DNA from: Sporosarcina quadrami
GTDB taxonomy: Bacteria > Bacillota > Bacilli > Bacillales_A > Planococcaceae
Length of the DNA stretch: 64,000 bases
NCBI RefSeq assembly: GCF_014836615.1
Contig: NZ_JACSQN010000003.1
Span: forward strand, 186,001 to 250,000
Direction: 5' to 3'
Numbering within the stretch: position 1 is the stretch's first letter; each line of letters starts with the position of its first letter. This document shows positions 18,079 through 26,660 of the stretch, piece after piece. The translations under genes and the position numbers were made by a program. The notes under the pieces were generated by a model. It did not search any database and was not told where the DNA came from. It saw only the letters and a program-made list of their open reading frames with translations.

Positions 18079-19284
18079 GTGAGTAAACAAAAACCTACTA
18101 TATCACGTAATAAATTACTTGCTATATCAGGCACAGGATGGATGTTCGATGCGATGGACGTAGGCATCCTATCCTTTGTTATCGCGGCCATATCAGTTGA
18201 ATGGCATTTGAATCCTACGCAAATGGGTTGGATTGGTAGCGTCAACTCGATTGGTATGGCGTTCGGCGCGTTAGGATTCGGGTTGCTTGCAGATCGTATC
18301 GGAAGGAAGAATGTTTTCATGCTGACGCTTGTCCTGTTTTCGCTGGCAAGCGGTTTATCAGCATTTACGACAACGTTGACCGCGTTCCTCATTTTGCGAT
18401 TTTTCGTTGGTGCAGGGCTTGGAGGAGAACTTCCGGTTGCATCTACACTCGTATCTGAAAGTGTGTCTGCAAAAGAACGGGGACGGGTCGTCGTATTGCT
18501 TGAAAGCTTCTGGGCTGCTGGCTGGCTCATCGCTGCATTGATCGCTTATTTCATCATTCCGGAGTATGGCTGGAGAATCGCTCTTATCATCACGGCGTTA
18601 CCTGCATTTTATGCAATATACTTACGTCGCAATCTGCCAGATTCACCAAAATTCGAAGCAGATGGAAAGCCGAAACAATCTCTCGGCGCAAAAATGAAAC
18701 TCATCTGGTCCAAACCGTATGCACGCAGGACAACGATGCTCTGGATCGTCTGGTTCACAGTCGTTTTTTCTTACTACGGTATGTTTCTTTGGTTGCCAAG
18801 TGTCATGGTCATGAAAGGGTTCGATATGATACATAGTTTTAAATACGTACTCATTATGACACTTGCGCAACTGCCGGGCTATTTTACAGCTGCTTGGTTA
18901 ATTGAAAGAGCTGGTAGGAAATTTGTGCTTGCTACATATCTCATTGGAACTGCTGCCAGTGCACTTGCATTCGGTAATGCAGATACGTTGACAACGTTGC
19001 TCATCTCGGGTGCATTGCTCTCCTTTTTCAATCTAGGCGCTTGGGGCGCGCTGTACGCCTATTCACCGGAACAATACCCGACATCAGTGCGCGCGACAGG
19101 CTCTGGCATGGCGGCGGCAGTTGGAAGGGTTGGCGGAATTTTCGGCCCTTTGCTAGTCGGCTCACTGCTTGCTGCGGGACATGGATTCGAATTGGTCTTC
19201 GGTATCTTCTGCGGGGCGATTATTATAGGAGTCATCGCAGTCATCGCACTTGGAACAGAAACGAAACAGTTGGAATTGGAATGA
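18079..19284 (+). CDS. niaP: Niacin (nicotinate) transporter, MFS family
   Basis: This 401-residue major facilitator protein has 12 predicted helices. The opening GWMFDAMDVGILSFVIAA, the loop GLLADRIGRKNVF and the LESFWAAGWL segment closely follow B. subtilis YceI/NiaP, which takes up nicotinate for NAD salvage. The start is GTG with a GAAGGG site; the length equals that of NiaP. A palindrome over the promoter supports control by NAD precursor level. It is monocistronic. Confidence 0.85.
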   Translation: MSKQKPTISRNKLLAISGTGWMFDAMDVGILSFVIAAISVEWHLNPTQMGWIGSVNSIGMAFGALGFGLLADRIGRKNVFMLTLVLFSLASGLSAFTTTLTAFLILRFFVGAGLGGELPVASTLVSESVSAKERGRVVVLLESFWAAGWLIAALIAYFIIPEYGWRIALIITALPAFYAIYLRRNLPDSPKFEADGKPKQSLGAKMKLIWSKPYARRTTMLWIVWFTVVFSYYGMFLWLPSVMVMKGFDMIHSFKYVLIMTLAQLPGYFTAAWLIERAGRKFVLATYLIGTAASALAFGNADTLTTLLISGALLSFFNLGAWGALYAYSPEQYPTSVRATGSGMAAAVGRVGGIFGPLLVGSLLAAGHGFELVFGIFCGAIIIGVIAVIALGTETKQLELE

Positions 19285-19291
19285 AAGACGG

Positions 19292-19325
19292 AGGCTGCTT
19301 TTTACAAGCAGTCCCTTTTTCTTTT
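19292..19325 (+). terminator. Intrinsic terminator after niaP
   Basis: GGCTGCTT (19293-19300) pairs with AAGCAGTC (19306-19313), followed by CCTTTTTCTTTTTT. Confidence 0.65.
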
Positions 19326-19465
19326 TTAGCAAAAGATAAATTAAGTAGTTTATGTAAGGGGAAATAAGGGAATAAGAAGTATCGTGCCAAGAATAAAGAA
19401 GATAGGTTAAATTACATAGATTATGAGTCGAATGAGGTAAGATTCAAGAAGACACAGGCAATTCA

Positions 19466-19494
19466 TTGAAATTTAATACATCTTTCATTATAGT
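19466..19494 (+). promoter_or_regulatory. Sigma-A promoter of the acidic lipoprotein gene
   Basis: TTGAAA (19466-19471) and TATAGT (19489-19494), 17 nt apart, 38 bases before the ATG. Confidence 0.55.
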
Positions 19495-19532
19495 TGTAAC
19501 TTGGTAAAAGATAGAATAGGAGAGATGACTAA

Positions 19533-20198
19533 ATGACATCCAAACTGAAGTTTTTATTGCTCGGCATGTTACTAGTTTTAGGGCTTGCTGCATGCGGAAA
19601 TGAAAAAGAAGATCAACAGGCGGATACGTCAAAAGAAGACAATGCGGTAACAGGTGAGACTGAATCAACTGATGAGGCCGATGAAGCTGATGATAGCGAC
19701 AAAGCGGAAACCAATGCTAGCCTATTGAACGATAAAACGATTGGTTTTTCTTTAGATGAATTTAAAGAACGTTTCAACGAAAATGCAAAGAACAACAATC
19801 TTGATATGGCAATTGGAGACTATGAATGGAAAGAATATGACGAAACCTCCGAGTTGGTAACCGTTGAAGTGTATGAGGATATGGACTTCAATGCGATGCG
19901 TGTTAAAGACGAGGAGCATGTGAAAATGGTTCATCTAGAAATAGATGGAGCTGAATCACGGGAAACTGCGTATGCGCTTATACAGACAATGATTGAGTCA
20001 GTCGATAACGAAATGACTGAAGCCGACGCGAAAAGCATAATGGCTGAACTGAAATTGGATGATGTCACAGTAGACGGTGACGGTTCTGAACGCTATTATA
20101 GTAAAAACGGGCTCATTTATCTGCTAATGGATGATCCTGATAATTGGATAGAATTTGGAATTGCAAATGAAAACGATCCTGATCTAGATTTAGAATAA
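19533..20198 (+). CDS. Acidic lipoprotein of unknown function
   Basis: This 221-residue protein has lipoprotein signal MTSKLKFLLLGMLLVLGLAAC (Cys21), an Asp/Glu/Ser/Thr-rich linker (about residues 22-62), then an alpha/beta domain from LLNDKTIGFSLDEFKERFN onward. I do not recognise the family. It should be anchored to the outer face of the membrane. The ATG has an AGGAGAGATG site. It has its own promoter and terminator. Confidence 0.7.
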   Translation: MTSKLKFLLLGMLLVLGLAACGNEKEDQQADTSKEDNAVTGETESTDEADEADDSDKAETNASLLNDKTIGFSLDEFKERFNENAKNNNLDMAIGDYEWKEYDETSELVTVEVYEDMDFNAMRVKDEEHVKMVHLEIDGAESRETAYALIQTMIESVDNEMTEADAKSIMAELKLDDVTVDGDGSERYYSKNGLIYLLMDDPDNWIEFGIANENDPDLDLE

Positions 20199-20211
20199 GA
20201 AAATAGTAAAT

Positions 20212-20248
20212 AACTGCTGACGCCTATTTTTAAGGGGTCAGTTTTTTT
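20212..20248 (+). terminator. Intrinsic terminator before array 1
   Basis: CTGACGCC pairs imperfectly with GGGGTCAG around TATTTTTAA, followed by TTTTTTT. The CGCTCAAT array begins 19 bases later. Confidence 0.65.
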
Positions 20249-20266
20249 GTTGTAAACAGGGAGAAT

Positions 20267-20463
20267 CGCTCAATATCCCCCGTGCAGCGCTCAATCGGCA
20301 TGAAGAATCGCTCAATGTCCCCCGTGTAGCGCTCAATTGGCATGAAGAATCGCTCAATATCCCCCGTGCAGCGCTCAATTGGCATGGAGAATCGCTCAAT
20401 GTCCCCCGTGTAGCGCTCAATTGGCATGGAGAATCGCTCAATATACCCCAGGAACCGCTCAAA
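20267..20463 (+). repeat. CGCTCAAT array 1: ten octamers at exact 21-bp period
   Basis: CGCTCAAT starts at 20267, 20288, 20309, 20330, 20351, 20372, 20393, 20414 and 20435, with a tenth copy (CGCTCAAA) at 20456. The 13-nt spacers alternate between two types, RTCCCCCGTGYAG and YGGCATGRAGAAT, so the higher-order unit is 42 bp. The last spacer is divergent. It fills most of the 323-base gap between two plus-strand genes and lies just after a terminator. It does not look coding or CRISPR-like. Confidence 0.9.
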
Positions 20464-20521
20464 TACTTGAAACTTACTAACACCTTCGATCGTAATACTA
20501 GTATCATTAGGGGGTGGCTAA

Positions 20522-20869
20522 ATGTCTATTCGAAACTTTAACGTCAGTCTATCGCCGGAAGACGCGGCGAATAGAATTCAATCGGAAATTATTAACGGAA
20601 GCATCAGTGGAACGTTGGTTGACCATTATGTGAGGAATGCTGGAACAACAGAAATGCATGTCATTATTATGGAAAAGTATTATATGCGATCTAATAACCG
20701 GGCATCCGTCACGTCGACAATTGACAATTTTGACGGTGTGACACGTGTCCATGTTGTGGCAGCAGGAAGTTCGGAAGGTGTGTTTTTCCGTTTTGACTGG
20801 GGAGCTGGGAGCAATTTTGCCAATAGTGTTGAATGGGCTTTGAAAGACCATATTATTGAAGGTGAATAA
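20522..20869 (+). CDS. Small conserved protein, possibly DUF6054
   Basis: This 115-residue soluble protein starts MSIRNFNVSLSPEDAANRI. The pattern of an N-terminal helix followed by beta strands (TEMHVIIMEKYYMR, RVHVVAAGSSEG) resembles the DUF6054 family by memory only. No catalytic motif is visible. The ATG follows AGGGGGTGG. It sits directly after array 1 and before the uracil-DNA glycosylase gene. Confidence 0.5.
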   Translation: MSIRNFNVSLSPEDAANRIQSEIINGSISGTLVDHYVRNAGTTEMHVIIMEKYYMRSNNRASVTSTIDNFDGVTRVHVVAAGSSEGVFFRFDWGAGSNFANSVEWALKDHIIEGE

Positions 20870-20871
20870 TA

Positions 20872-20949
20872 TTGATTGGCTTAAAGGTTGTCCGACTAGA
20901 AAAATGGGAACCTCTTCTGTATGAAACAATGAACGTGCTGCAAGGCTGA
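20872..20949 (+). CDS. Possible 25-codon small ORF before the uracil-DNA glycosylase gene
   Basis: A TTG at 20872, eight bases after GGTGA at the end of the preceding gene, opens a frame MIGLKVVRLEKWEPLLYETM plus five residues, ending 14 bases before the next GTG start. Spacing and ribosome site are plausible, and it would couple the two neighbours, but nothing else shows it is expressed. It may be a remnant of a larger gene. Confidence 0.25.
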   Translation: MIGLKVVRLEKWEPLLYETMNVLQG

Positions 20950-20963
20950 AAGGGAGTGATTCT

Positions 20964-21626
20964 GTGTTTCGTATACCTGAAATGATTGCGCAACTAGGTA
21001 AGGAACGAATTGAAGGCTTTCCTGTGGAAGGATTCATTTACGGGGAAGGACCGCAAAAACCCGAATTGATGTTAATCGGAGAAGCGCCGGGAGAGTTTGA
21101 ACTGGTTGATGGCATCCCTTTTATTGGCCGCGCCGGAAAAGAGCTAATGAAGTCACTTGAAACAATCGGTTTATCACGGGAAGACGTTTATATAACAAGT
21201 GCTGTTCGAAGCAGACCGTATAGATGGGGAGAGAAGCGCGAACGTGACGGAACTTTGACGACTCGGAAATACAATCGACCGCCGACCCGTCAAGAAATTC
21301 TAGCGCACGCACCTGTGTTGGATTATGAAATTGCTAACGTCAAACCAAAGCTGATTGTCACGCTTGGCAATGTCGGTTTGCAACGTCTACTCGGTAAAGA
21401 AGCGAAAATAACAGAACTGCATGGGCAATTGCTAGAACGACCTGTGCAATACTTGCAGGGGCTGGATGACAAAACTTTTGAATGGACAGAACAACATTAC
21501 CGTATTGTGCCGACATTTCATCCGGCTTCGATCTTTTATCGTCCGTCTCATAGGCCTAATCTTGATGCGAATTGGTTGGCAATCGGAGAAATCTTGAAGC
21601 GGATGAAGGAAGAAGAGAATGAATGA
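20964..21626 (+). CDS. Uracil-DNA glycosylase superfamily protein, cysteine-free
   Basis: This 220-residue protein has the family-4-like motif GEAPGEFELVDGIPFIGRAG (residues 39-58), a VTLGNVGLQ strand and a HPASIF motif in the place of the leucine-loop HPS. Family 4 and 5 enzymes remove uracil from DNA and carry a four-cysteine Fe-S cluster; this protein has no cysteine at all, so the cluster is absent. The GTG start has AAAGGGAG upstream. It overlaps the next gene by 8 bases. Confidence 0.7.
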   Translation: MFRIPEMIAQLGKERIEGFPVEGFIYGEGPQKPELMLIGEAPGEFELVDGIPFIGRAGKELMKSLETIGLSREDVYITSAVRSRPYRWGEKRERDGTLTTRKYNRPPTRQEILAHAPVLDYEIANVKPKLIVTLGNVGLQRLLGKEAKITELHGQLLERPVQYLQGLDDKTFEWTEQHYRIVPTFHPASIFYRPSHRPNLDANWLAIGEILKRMKEEENE

Positions 21627-22134
21627 GTATAAGCGGATACTTATAGTTGGATGCAGTGGAGCAGGGAAATCGACGCTTTCGGTTAAGTTGGCAGACATGC
21701 TCGATTTACCTGTCGTGCATCTTGACGCCCTTTTTTGGAATGAAGGATGGATGCCTACTCCGAAAACGGAATTCCGAGAGAAGCTTCAACAAGCACTTGA
21801 AGAACCTGAATGGATTATTGATGGGAATTTTAACTCGACGATGGAGATGCGTGCAACATATGCAGACCTCGTCATCTTCCTCGATTTCCCAAACTGGCTT
21901 TGCCTTTCAAGAGTGCTCAAACGTGTGTGGACCTATAAGGGGACGACACGTCCAGATATGGCAGAGGGCTGTTCGGAAAAGGTTGATTGGGAGTTTGCCA
22001 AATTCATTTGGACGTATTCAAAGAAGAAGCGTCCTGGAGTTTTGGAATTGCTTGAAAGAGTGAAAGCGGAAGTGGTCATTCTAAAATCACCGAGAGAAGT
22101 TGAAGAATTGGTGAGAAGAATAGAAAGCAGGTGA
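21619..22134 (+). CDS. P-loop kinase, topology-modulation (FlaR)-like
   Basis: This 171-residue nucleoside/shikimate kinase-like ATPase has Walker A GCSGAGKS at 11-18, VHLDALFWNEGW, and the DGNF and FLDFPNW motifs typical of proteins annotated as DNA topology modulation protein FlaR. The real substrate of the family is unclear. It overlaps the glycosylase gene and is followed four bases later by the exporter gene, so the three form an operon. Confidence 0.7.
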   Translation: MNEYKRILIVGCSGAGKSTLSVKLADMLDLPVVHLDALFWNEGWMPTPKTEFREKLQQALEEPEWIIDGNFNSTMEMRATYADLVIFLDFPNWLCLSRVLKRVWTYKGTTRPDMAEGCSEKVDWEFAKFIWTYSKKKRPGVLELLERVKAEVVILKSPREVEELVRRIESR

Positions 22135-22138
22135 AGAA

Positions 22139-23872
22139 ATGAAAAGCGAAGTGAAAACAAAAGGGTCGTTGAAGGAATTCATCACATTATTGAAGCAACT
22201 GACATGGCCTAAAGGAATAACGATTATTGCACTCGTGCTGTCTCTATTCTCGACTGTTGCGAGTTTGGCGATCCCTCTTGTGACAAAGCAATTAGTGGAT
22301 TCACTGACAGAAGCCTCCTTCAGCTGGAAAACTGGTGTATTTCTGTTCACCGTTTTCGTCGTGCAAGCTGTGCTTGGGGGAGTGTCTCTGTATTTATTAG
22401 CCTACATAGGGGAAACGATTGTTGCTGATTTGCGGACAAAACTATGGGCGAAAATTCTCAGGCTGCCAGTTTCCTATTACGATGACAACGAAACCGGTGA
22501 GACAATGAGCCGGATTACACAAGACACGACGATGCTGAAACAGCTTGTATCGGATCATCTTGTATCGTTCATTGCGGGCATCATTTCGATTATTGGTGCG
22601 ATTGCCATTTTGCTTTATTTGGATTGGAAAATGACATTGATCATGCTTATTAGCATTCCAATCAGTTTTGCAATCATCATGCCGCTTGGTCGGATCATGC
22701 ATAAAATTGCAAGAGCGACACAAGCGGAGATGGCGAAATTCTCGGGTCACTTAGGCCGTGTCCTAGGTGATATCCGTTTAGTGAAAGCGTATCGTGCGGA
22801 GCCTAATGAAGGAGCGCAAGGAGAGAAAGCGATCCGGTCCCTGTTTTCATATGGCTTGAAAGAGGCGCGTGTGCAAGCATTCATATCGCCAGTCATGACA
22901 CTCGTGATGATGAGCATTCTCGTCGTCATCCTAGGGTATGGCGGTGCGCAAGTGGCTAAAAAAGAATTAAGCGCAGGAACACTTGTCGCAATCATCTTCC
23001 TCATGTTTCAAATTATTCTTCCATTTGCTCGGATGGCCCAAGTGTTTACGATATTCCAAAAAGCGGTCGGTGCGACGGAGAGGATTCAAGAGATTCTCGG
23101 AATGGATAGTGAGAAAGCGGAGGGTGATTCTATCGTACCTAAAGGCGGATTGCGTTTTGAGTCAGTCGGTTTCGCTTATGAAACTGGCAAACAAGTGTTA
23201 GAAGACGTATCGTTCCAGGCTTCCCCAGGGACGGTTACGGCTTTTGTTGGACCAAGCGGCGGCGGGAAGACGACGATATTCTCGCTGATTGAACGGTTTT
23301 ACACAGCGACTGCAGGAAACTTATACATCGGGCCGACGCCAATTCAAGATATCGCATTATCCGGCTGGCGTAAACGGATTGGGTATGTCTCTCAAGAAAG
23401 CCCGTTATTGAGTGGAACGATTGTCGACAATATCGCATATGGACTGGATATACGTCCTTCAATGGATGAGGTGCGGGCAGCTGCACAGGCGGCGAATGCA
23501 CTAGGATTTATTGAAGAGATGTCTGATGGCTTTGAGACGCTCGTCGGTGAACGGGGCATGAAACTTTCGGGTGGACAACGACAGCGAATTGCGATTGCTC
23601 GTGCCTTGTTGCATGACCCGGAGATCTTATTGCTCGATGAAGCGACATCGAATCTGGATAGCGGATCAGAAACACATGTGCAAGAAGCTTTGCAACGGTT
23701 GATGGAAGGCCGAACGACGCTCATTATCGCGCATCGATTGTCGACGGTTGTTGATGCTGACCAGCTCATCTTTTTGGAAGCGGGTCGTATAACGGGAATC
23801 GGAACGCATAGTGAATTGTTCCGGTCTCATGCGTTGTATAGGGAGTTTGCGCAAGGGCAAGGATTATCATGA
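22139..23872 (+). CDS. bmrA: BmrA-like multidrug ABC exporter
   Basis: This 577-residue half-transporter has six membrane helices (about 30-300) and an ABC domain with Walker A GPSGGGKTT from residue 371, signature LSGGQRQR, Walker B ILLLDEATSNLD and H-loop IAHRLST. The PVSYYDDNETGETMSRITQD intracellular loop and overall sequence follow B. subtilis BmrA (YvcC), which exports drugs as a homodimer. The natural substrate is unknown. It is the third gene of an operon with the glycosylase and kinase genes. Confidence 0.8.
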   Translation: MKSEVKTKGSLKEFITLLKQLTWPKGITIIALVLSLFSTVASLAIPLVTKQLVDSLTEASFSWKTGVFLFTVFVVQAVLGGVSLYLLAYIGETIVADLRTKLWAKILRLPVSYYDDNETGETMSRITQDTTMLKQLVSDHLVSFIAGIISIIGAIAILLYLDWKMTLIMLISIPISFAIIMPLGRIMHKIARATQAEMAKFSGHLGRVLGDIRLVKAYRAEPNEGAQGEKAIRSLFSYGLKEARVQAFISPVMTLVMMSILVVILGYGGAQVAKKELSAGTLVAIIFLMFQIILPFARMAQVFTIFQKAVGATERIQEILGMDSEKAEGDSIVPKGGLRFESVGFAYETGKQVLEDVSFQASPGTVTAFVGPSGGGKTTIFSLIERFYTATAGNLYIGPTPIQDIALSGWRKRIGYVSQESPLLSGTIVDNIAYGLDIRPSMDEVRAAAQAANALGFIEEMSDGFETLVGERGMKLSGGQRQRIAIARALLHDPEILLLDEATSNLDSGSETHVQEALQRLMEGRTTLIIAHRLSTVVDADQLIFLEAGRITGIGTHSELFRSHALYREFAQGQGLS

Positions 23873-23878
23873 AAAGAT

Positions 23879-23906
23879 CGGAGAGGGGAGCCCTTCTCCG
23901 TTTTTT
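23879..23906 (+). terminator. Intrinsic terminator after the BmrA-like gene
   Basis: CGGAGA pairs with TCTCCG around an inner GGG/CCC stem and is followed by TTTTTT. Confidence 0.75.
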
Positions 23907-24053
23907 ATTTGTCAGTAAATGGGCGAGCGATGATAGAAGTGTGTTAAGCGGTGATAACGCAGAAATCCACCTTTCCATTCAGCATATTTCTTGAGTATGC
24001 AGCTACCTTTCACGATAATAAAGATACTAATTTGACAGGATGGAGGGGAGCGG

Positions 24054-24647
24054 ATGTATACACCAATAGCCCAAACCTTTTTTGAAGCGCCTGTGCTCGA
24101 GCTTGCTGAAAAACTGGTCGGTCAATATATTGTGCATGAGACGCCAGACGGGGTCATTGTCTGCAAGATTGTGGAAACGGAAGCGTATCACGGAGCGGAA
24201 GATCAAGCAGCACACAGTTTCGGCAACAGGCGAACGAAGCGGACTGCGGTTATGTTTAATGAGCCGGGCCTTGTCTATACATACCAGATGCATACACACA
24301 CATTGATGAACGTGACGAGCGGACCTGTTGGCACTCCACACGCAATTCTCATTCGAGGCGCAGAACCTGTTGGAGGATTAGAGCTGATGCAGCAGAACCG
24401 TGGTGAACATTTGAAGATGAGAGATTGGACGAACGGTCCGGGAAAACTTTCGAAGGCGCTCGGCGTGACGATGAAGTATTATGGACATCGCTGGACAGAA
24501 GTGCCGCTGTTCATAGCTGAAGGGCCTGGAGCGAAAGAAGTTGAAACAGGGCCGCGTGTGGGCATCGGTAATTCGGGGGAAGCGGTCCATTATCCATGGC
24601 GGTTCTTTGAAAAGGATAATCCGTATGTCTCTAAATACCGACTATAG
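24054..24647 (+). CDS. DNA-3-methyladenine glycosylase (AAG/MPG family)
   Basis: This 197-residue AAG-family enzyme excises alkylated purines from DNA. Visible are IVETEAYHGAEDQAAHSF with the catalytic-region glutamate, the NRRTKRTAVMF segment, and YTYQMHTHTLMNV strands. B. subtilis YxlJ is the homologue (aag). The ATG has GGAGGGGAGCGG directly upstream. The gene is separate from the repair operon before it. Confidence 0.88.
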   Translation: MYTPIAQTFFEAPVLELAEKLVGQYIVHETPDGVIVCKIVETEAYHGAEDQAAHSFGNRRTKRTAVMFNEPGLVYTYQMHTHTLMNVTSGPVGTPHAILIRGAEPVGGLELMQQNRGEHLKMRDWTNGPGKLSKALGVTMKYYGHRWTEVPLFIAEGPGAKEVETGPRVGIGNSGEAVHYPWRFFEKDNPYVSKYRL

Positions 24648-24672
24648 GTTTAATCGAACATGACGGTGGAAT
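24648..24672 (+). promoter_or_regulatory. Sigma-B-type promoter of the DJ-1/PfpI stress gene
   Basis: GTTTAA (24648-24653, perfect -35), 13 nt, TGGAAT (24667-24672; five of six to GGGWAW). The predicted start is about 30 bases before the ATG at 24712. The B. subtilis relative YfkM (GSP18) is a general stress protein. Confidence 0.65.
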
Positions 24673-24711
24673 AGTAAGAGTGGATACAAATTGGAAAGGA
24701 TGAATAGTACA

Positions 24712-25233
24712 ATGGCTAAAATTGCTACAGTAATCACGAATCTATTCGAAGACTCTGAGTACACAGATCCCGCAAAAGCGTTTAAGGAAGCCGGTCATGA
24801 AGTGGTGACAATTGAGAAAGAAGCGGGTACCGAAGTAAAAGGTAAGAGTGAAAATACGGTCGTCAAAATCGACAAAAGCATAGATGAAGTGAATGCCGAT
24901 GATTTTGATGCATTATTCATTCCAGGCGGTTTTTCACCTGACCAACTCCGTGCTGATGAGCGTTTTGTAGACTTCACGAAGAAGTTCATGGATGCAAAGA
25001 AACCGGTATTTGCAATCTGTCATGGACCGCAACTTCTCATTACAGCGAAAACACTTGAAGGTCGTGATGCGACTGGCTTTAAATCTATCCGTGTGGACAT
25101 GGAGTATGCAGGGGCTAAGTTCGCTGACAAAGAAGTTGTCGTCTGTCAAAACCAGCTTGTAACGAGCCGTATGCCGGACGACCTTCCTGCTTTTATAAGG
25201 GAATCCAACAAGCTTTTGGAAGCCCGGAAATAA
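24712..25233 (+). CDS. DJ-1/PfpI family general stress protein (YfkM/YraA-like)
   Basis: This 174-residue class I glutamine-amidotransferase-like protein starts MAKIATVITNLFEDSEYTDP. The nucleophile elbow AICHGPQ holds the reactive cysteine, with the FIPGGFSPDQLR oxyanion segment before it. Homologues are called intracellular proteases, but several act as glyoxalases or deglycases in stress; the true activity is open. I use ATG 24712 because AAAGGA lies about 11 bases upstream and the in-frame ATG at 24700 overlaps that site. Confidence 0.82.
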   Translation: MAKIATVITNLFEDSEYTDPAKAFKEAGHEVVTIEKEAGTEVKGKSENTVVKIDKSIDEVNADDFDALFIPGGFSPDQLRADERFVDFTKKFMDAKKPVFAICHGPQLLITAKTLEGRDATGFKSIRVDMEYAGAKFADKEVVVCQNQLVTSRMPDDLPAFIRESNKLLEARK

Positions 25234-25242
25234 AGTGAGAAA

Positions 25243-25277
25243 GAATGGCTGTCTCCTTTTTGGGGGCAGCTATTTTC
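25243..25277 (+). terminator. Intrinsic terminator after the stress gene
   Basis: AATGGCTGTCTCC pairs with GGGGCAGCTATT (G-T pairs included) and is followed by TTTCATTT. Confidence 0.6.
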
Positions 25278-25440
25278 ATTTAATTATTCTCTCATAAATA
25301 CGAGATTAACAGACAATGTCTTGATATGGATAAACATGCATGTTAAATTAGTACAGGGTTACCATTTGCGTGTTGAAAATTCATATTATTTCATAAATAT
25401 GCAAAGGTGTTTCCAATGACTACATAGGGGGAGAAAGTCC

Positions 25441-26496
25441 ATGAAAAAGATTCTTAAAATGGGAAGCGCTTTCATCGGAATCATTGTCGGTGCAGGTTTT
25501 GCTTCAGGTGCGGAAATCCTTCAATACTTTACAGCATTCGGGTATATGGGGATTGTCGCGGCAATCATTTCAACAGCATTATTTGCATACATAGGCATGG
25601 CATTAACGAGATTGGGAAGTAGATTACGAACGACTTCACATAAAGATGTCATCTATACAATCAGCGGTCGCTTCCTCGGGGTGATTATTGATATTATCAT
25701 CATTATTACATTATTCGGCGTAGGCACGGTCATGATCGCTGGAGCAGGATCGAATTTGGAACAGCAATTCGGTTTGCCATCCTATATCGGTAGTGGTTTG
25801 ATGATTATTCTTGTATTCGCAACAATTTTACTGAATGTTGATAAAGTGGTTGGGGTTATCGGTAGTATTACACCATTCCTTATTCTTGCAGTAATTGGCG
25901 TGTCCATCTATTGTTTATTTACGATGGATCAAACGTTTGCAGAGTTGAATCCAATTGCGAATGCAGTGGAAACTACATTACCAAACTGGTTCATATCAGC
26001 TTTCAACTATGTGTCATTTAACATAGCAGTAGGAGCTTCAATGTCACTTGTCATGGGGGGAGCAGAAAAGGACGAGAGAACTGCTGCACTTGGTGGATTA
26101 GTTGGTGGTCTAGGACTCGGAATTATGATTCTGTTAAGCCACTTGGCAATCTTCTCGAAAATAGATGTCGTCAAAGATGCAGATCTACCGATGCTTGCAA
26201 TCATTAATGACATTTCGCCAATTCTCGCAATAATGATGGCGTTCGTGTTGTACGGAATGATCTTCAATACAGCTGTCAGTATGTTTTATGCATTCGGCGC
26301 TCGTTTTGTAACAATCGGAACGAAGAATTTCAAAGGATTTGTCTTGATAACGTTACTTATTGGATTCGGATTAAGCTTCTTCGGATTTAAAAACTTGGTC
26401 GCTCATTTATATCCGTATATCGGTTATATGGGGCTATTACTATCAGCTGTATTAATATATGCGTCCATCAAGTTGCCGGCAAAAGTTGCTCGCTAA
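25441..26496 (+). CDS. ykvI: YkvI family membrane protein
   Basis: This 351-residue protein has about ten hydrophobic helices and starts MKKILKMGSAFIGIIVGAGF, the glycine-rich first helix of amino acid/polyamine/organocation-type carriers. It matches B. subtilis YkvI in length and opening. Substrate is unknown. The ATG follows AGGGGGAGAAAG. It is flanked by terminators and is monocistronic. Confidence 0.78.
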   Translation: MKKILKMGSAFIGIIVGAGFASGAEILQYFTAFGYMGIVAAIISTALFAYIGMALTRLGSRLRTTSHKDVIYTISGRFLGVIIDIIIIITLFGVGTVMIAGAGSNLEQQFGLPSYIGSGLMIILVFATILLNVDKVVGVIGSITPFLILAVIGVSIYCLFTMDQTFAELNPIANAVETTLPNWFISAFNYVSFNIAVGASMSLVMGGAEKDERTAALGGLVGGLGLGIMILLSHLAIFSKIDVVKDADLPMLAIINDISPILAIMMAFVLYGMIFNTAVSMFYAFGARFVTIGTKNFKGFVLITLLIGFGLSFFGFKNLVAHLYPYIGYMGLLLSAVLIYASIKLPAKVAR

Positions 26497-26515
26497 GCTT
26501 GTCAAATAAAAATAC

Positions 26516-26554
26516 TAGACTGCTACTTGCAAATTGCTGTAGCAGTCTATTTTT
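26516..26554 (+). terminator. Intrinsic terminator after ykvI
   Basis: TAGACTGCTAC (26516-26526) pairs perfectly with GTAGCAGTCTA (26539-26549), followed by TTTTTG. Confidence 0.85.
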
Positions 26555-26660
26555 GTCGGATTTTTGACGAAGAATGAAAGGAATCGGTACATCAGAAGGC
26601 ATCTAAGGTTGTCATCTTCATTGGTACGATGGTTTAATAAAAGAAGTAAGTGAGGAAGGA

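Noticed and set aside
20267-20463. CRISPR array
   Set aside because: The repeated unit is only 8 bp, spacers are 13 nt and themselves recur, and no cas genes are nearby.
20230-20507. Open frames with seven-residue repeats (IERF/IERC, SATRG) on the minus strand
   Set aside because: A 21-bp repeat is a multiple of three, so any frame across the array repeats every seven codons. They have no ribosome site and are produced by the array.
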